NCBI RefSeq assembly: GCF_003096415.1
Contig: NZ_QEKH01000038.1
Location: forward strand, 1 to 43,324
DNA: 43,324 bases
Source of the DNA: Victivallis vadensis
Lineage (GTDB): Bacteria > Verrucomicrobiota > Lentisphaeria > Victivallales > Victivallaceae
Direction of reading: 5' to 3'
A program made the translations under genes and the position numbers. Under the pieces are notes generated by a model, which was not told the origin of the DNA, did no database searches, and saw nothing but the letters and a program-made list of their open reading frames with translations. Below, in pieces: positions 41,589 through 43,324 of the stretch. How positions within the stretch are numbered: position 1 is the first letter of the stretch; each line of letters begins with the position of its first letter.

Positions 41589-42057
41589 GTTTCAGGTCCT
41601 CCCGGAGATTGCACACTTCAAACAACAGGATGAAAAGCCCGCTGACCGGCAGCGGCAGGTATTGAACCACGTCCGACACCTGAAGCGCCGGCAGCACATT
41701 CCAATGGTGAAGCGCCTGCATCACCAGCTTGACCCCGCCTATTTCAAAAACAATCAGGGTGAAGGCCAGCGTGACGAAATGGATGAAAAACGCCATTTTC
41801 AGCTTCATCCCGGCGGCAAAGCGATTGGTCAGAATATCGATCCCGAGGTGCGCCCGCGCTTCAAAGGCCGCTGCGATCCCGAGATAGCTGACCCAGATCA
41901 GCAGCACGCCGGCAAGCTCCTCGGTCCATTTGATCTGTGCTCCCCAAAGATAGCGCGACGCGACGCCGAGCAGCACGTCGATCACGAGGAGGGCGACAGC
42001 GGCGATCAGGCAGACGTTCAGCACGCGCAGAGCATGTTTTTTCAGGGTGTCGAGCAT
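41581..42057 (-). CDS. dctQ: TRAP transporter small permease DctQ
   Basis: The 158-residue protein has four hydrophobic helices (about 10-32, 46-66, 84-106, 129-150) and the DctQ motif VLLIWVSYLGIAAAFEARAHLGIDIL. It joins DctM in the membrane. The start shares one base with the dctP stop (TAATG), and the end overlaps dctM, so the three are one translational unit. Confidence 0.93.
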   Translation of the reverse strand: MLDTLKKHALRVLNVCLIAAVALLVIDVLLGVASRYLWGAQIKWTEELAGVLLIWVSYLGIAAAFEARAHLGIDILTNRFAAGMKLKMAFFIHFVTLAFTLIVFEIGGVKLVMQALHHWNVLPALQVSDVVQYLPLPVSGLFILLFEVCNLREDLKHD

Positions 42058-43070
42058 TATTTCACCTCCCGGATTTTGCGGATCAATTCTGCGGTTTTGC
42101 CGGTGTACGATGAATAGACCGGTTCCATTTTCGCCGCGAACTCCGCCTTGTCCACGACGATGAATTCAACTCCCAATTCTTCCGCCCGGGTCCGGGCACG
42201 CTTTTCGGCCTCCGCCCAGAGCTTGCGTTGGAAAAGGCCGGATTCGGCGGCGGCGATTTCCAGCCACTCGCGCTGCTGTTCCGACAGCGAATTCCAGGTG
42301 GCGGAGCTGACCACCAGCAGATCGGGTACCATCACATGGTCACTGAAGGTGAAAAATCTGCACACTTCCATGTGGCGGCCGGTCTCGAAGCTCGGCAGGT
42401 TGTTTTCCGCTCCGTCCACCGTGCCCTGAGACAGCGCGGTGTAAAGCTCTCCCCACGGGATCGGAGTCGGAGCGCCGCCGAAAGCGCTGACCATATCCAT
42501 CGCGCTGCGGCTCTGCTGGGTGCGTATTTTCAGCCCCTTGAGATCGTCCGCCTTGCGGACGGGCTTCTTCGTCGTGTAGAAATTACGCGTCCCGGCGTCA
42601 TAATAGACAAGGCCGCGCATTCCGGGGAGATGCTCGGCAAGGTCGCGGCCGATGGGGCCGTTCAGCACCTTCCAGAAGTGATCGCTGTCGCGGAACACAT
42701 ACGGCAGGCCGAGCACGGTGATCTCCGGTACGCTTGATTCCAGTACCGCCGTGGAGGTCTTGGAAATGTCGAGCTGCCCGTTCTGCACCTGCTTCAGACA
42801 CTCCGCTTCGGAGCCGATCATGCCCGACGGGTAAATCTGTATTTCCAGCTTGCCGCCCGACAGCTTTTTGACCCGTTCCGCCATCATCACCATCGCTTCG
42901 TGCACCGGGTGGTCCGTCGGCAGCCCGTGTCCGAGCTTCAGGATCCGCGTGCCGTCCCCAGCGCCGCGCTGCGCGGAGCGCACGCACCAGGCGTACCCCA
43001 GCGACAGCACCAGCACGGCGATCAGGCCGCCGCCGAGCAGCCGCGATGTCCACTCTGAAAACAGTTTCAA
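42057..43070 (-). CDS. dctP: TRAP transporter substrate-binding protein DctP
   Basis: The start is best placed at TTG 43070 (LKLFSEWTSR), because AAGGAGG lies 8-9 nt before it. An ATG at 43112 lacks a ribosome site. The 337-residue protein has an N-terminal membrane anchor (LLGGGLIAVLVLSLGYAWCV) and the DctP fold: LKLGHGLPTDHPVHEAMV, IYPSGMIGSEAECLKQVQNG, LKGLKIRTQQSRSAMD with the conserved arginine that holds the carboxylate, and PWGELYTALSQGTVDGAENN. Ligands of this family are organic acids such as C4-dicarboxylates, uronates or sialic acid; sequence alone does not tell which. The separate dctQ and dctM genes fit the DctPQM type rather than the fused sialic-acid type. An inverted repeat lies in the upstream region. 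Confidence 0.94.
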   Translation of the reverse strand: MKLFSEWTSRLLGGGLIAVLVLSLGYAWCVRSAQRGAGDGTRILKLGHGLPTDHPVHEAMVMMAERVKKLSGGKLEIQIYPSGMIGSEAECLKQVQNGQLDISKTSTAVLESSVPEITVLGLPYVFRDSDHFWKVLNGPIGRDLAEHLPGMRGLVYYDAGTRNFYTTKKPVRKADDLKGLKIRTQQSRSAMDMVSAFGGAPTPIPWGELYTALSQGTVDGAENNLPSFETGRHMEVCRFFTFSDHVMVPDLLVVSSATWNSLSEQQREWLEIAAAESGLFQRKLWAEAEKRARTRAEELGVEFIVVDKAEFAAKMEPVYSSYTGKTAELIRKIREVK

Positions 43071-43103
43071 GATGCTCCTCCTTATCCGGAAATTATAGAA
43101 TGC

Positions 43104-43125
43104 AACATACAATGTTATTTAACAT
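43104..43125. promoter_or_regulatory. Putative operator upstream of the TRAP operon
   Basis: AACAT (43104-43108), ATGTT (43112-43116) and AACAT (43121-43125) form alternating inverted half-sites. ATGTTA-TT-TAACAT (43112-43125) is a perfect repeat. This is consistent with a dimeric regulator of the TRAP operon, which is not in the window. The promoter is not clear: a TATAAT lies nearby on the minus strand, but with no good -35. Confidence 0.4.
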
Positions 43126-43177
43126 CATCATACTATATTAACGCCGTGTGCAAGTTTTATTGGTAAAAAACGAAAAA

Positions 43178-43324
43178 GAGCATGCTTGGGCTATTAATAG
43201 CCGAAATATCGATTAAGTTAGGTTAGCTACAACCAACTTAGAAAGGTATTCAAGCATGCTCACGGAAGACTATATCACCGAAGTGTATTGTTTCATAGAC
43301 GACATGATGAAAGAATGTTGGAAA
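43178..43324 (+). mobile_element. Left end of an IS982-like insertion sequence (partial)
   Basis: GAGCATGCTTG (43178-43188) is an exact inverted repeat of CAAGCATGCTC (43251-43261). Between them are the palindrome GGCTATTAATAGCC (43189-43202) and the imperfect hairpin AAGTTAGGTT/AACCAACTT (about 43215-43239). The transposase frame begins within the second copy. The element continues beyond the window, so its other end and any target-site duplication cannot be seen. Confidence 0.6.
43256..43324 (+). CDS. Transposase, N-terminal fragment, IS982-like
   Basis: Only the first 23 codons are in the window: MLTEDYITEVYCFIDDMMKE and three more residues. The pattern I-T-E-x-Y-x-x-x-DD at the start resembles IS982-family transposases. 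A weak AAAGG site lies about 9 nt upstream, and the ATG sits inside the inverted repeat CAAGCATGCTC. The assignment to the family is tentative because the DDE motifs are outside the window. Confidence 0.55.
   Translation, partial: MLTEDYITEVYCFIDDMMKECWK

Overview
The window (about 43.3 kb, GC-rich) looks like a chromosomal segment of an anaerobic Gram-negative member of the PVC group, most likely Lentisphaerota (Victivallis-like). This is an inference. It rests on a prepilin-like protein with the [20 protein letters not shown] signature and a C-terminal DG motif, an RHS protein, a LacI-controlled glycoside hydrolase operon, a GntR regulator with a sugar-binding domain, LPS-core genes (heptose-kinase and WaaG-like), a full RecBCD set and sigma-54 promoters. 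No rRNA, tRNA or CRISPR array was seen.

Layout. 1-1911: 3' part of an RHS gene whose end has been overwritten by a structured repeat. 1731-2387: two inverted copies of that repeat (about 215 bp) followed by further hairpins. 2388-7326: a minus-strand operon of LacI regulator, pseudopilin-like protein, a solo beta-domain protein and a clan-A-like glycoside hydrolase. 7388-12789: a split Kdp-type sensory locus made of an NtrC-family sigma-54 activator, a membrane histidine kinase and a KdpD N-domain/USP protein. It has two good -24/-12 promoters, each with a TTGCA-N3-TGCAA palindrome upstream. 12795-22196: hypoxanthine-DNA glycosylase, recC, recB and recD, translationally coupled. 22344-28140: three tandem paralogous membrane proteins of a family I do not recognise. 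28127-34266: nagB, nagA, two glycosyltransferases, a WaaP-like kinase and recN. 34267-34651: a multi-hairpin intergenic region. 34652-37646: GntR regulator and two Gfo/Idh/MocA dehydrogenases. 37830-40176: a zinc-ribbon/membrane/ankyrin-like protein, deoC, and a small ferritin-like protein ending at a strong terminator. 40287-43070: a TRAP transporter (dctP, dctQ, dctM). 43178-43324: the start of an IS982-like insertion sequence.

How the genes work together. The LacI, GntR and TRAP clusters and nagAB suggest a life on host- or plant-derived glycans and amino sugars. The recCBD group plus the glycosylase and recN form a repair block. The two most unusual items are these. First, a family of extragenic multi-hairpin elements keeps its stems by compensatory base changes while the stem sequences differ. 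Second, a Kdp-like sensory triad is wired through sigma-54, has its own putative enhancer palindromes, and has no kdpFABC genes beside it. The three tandem membrane paralogs are the best candidate for an undescribed protein family.
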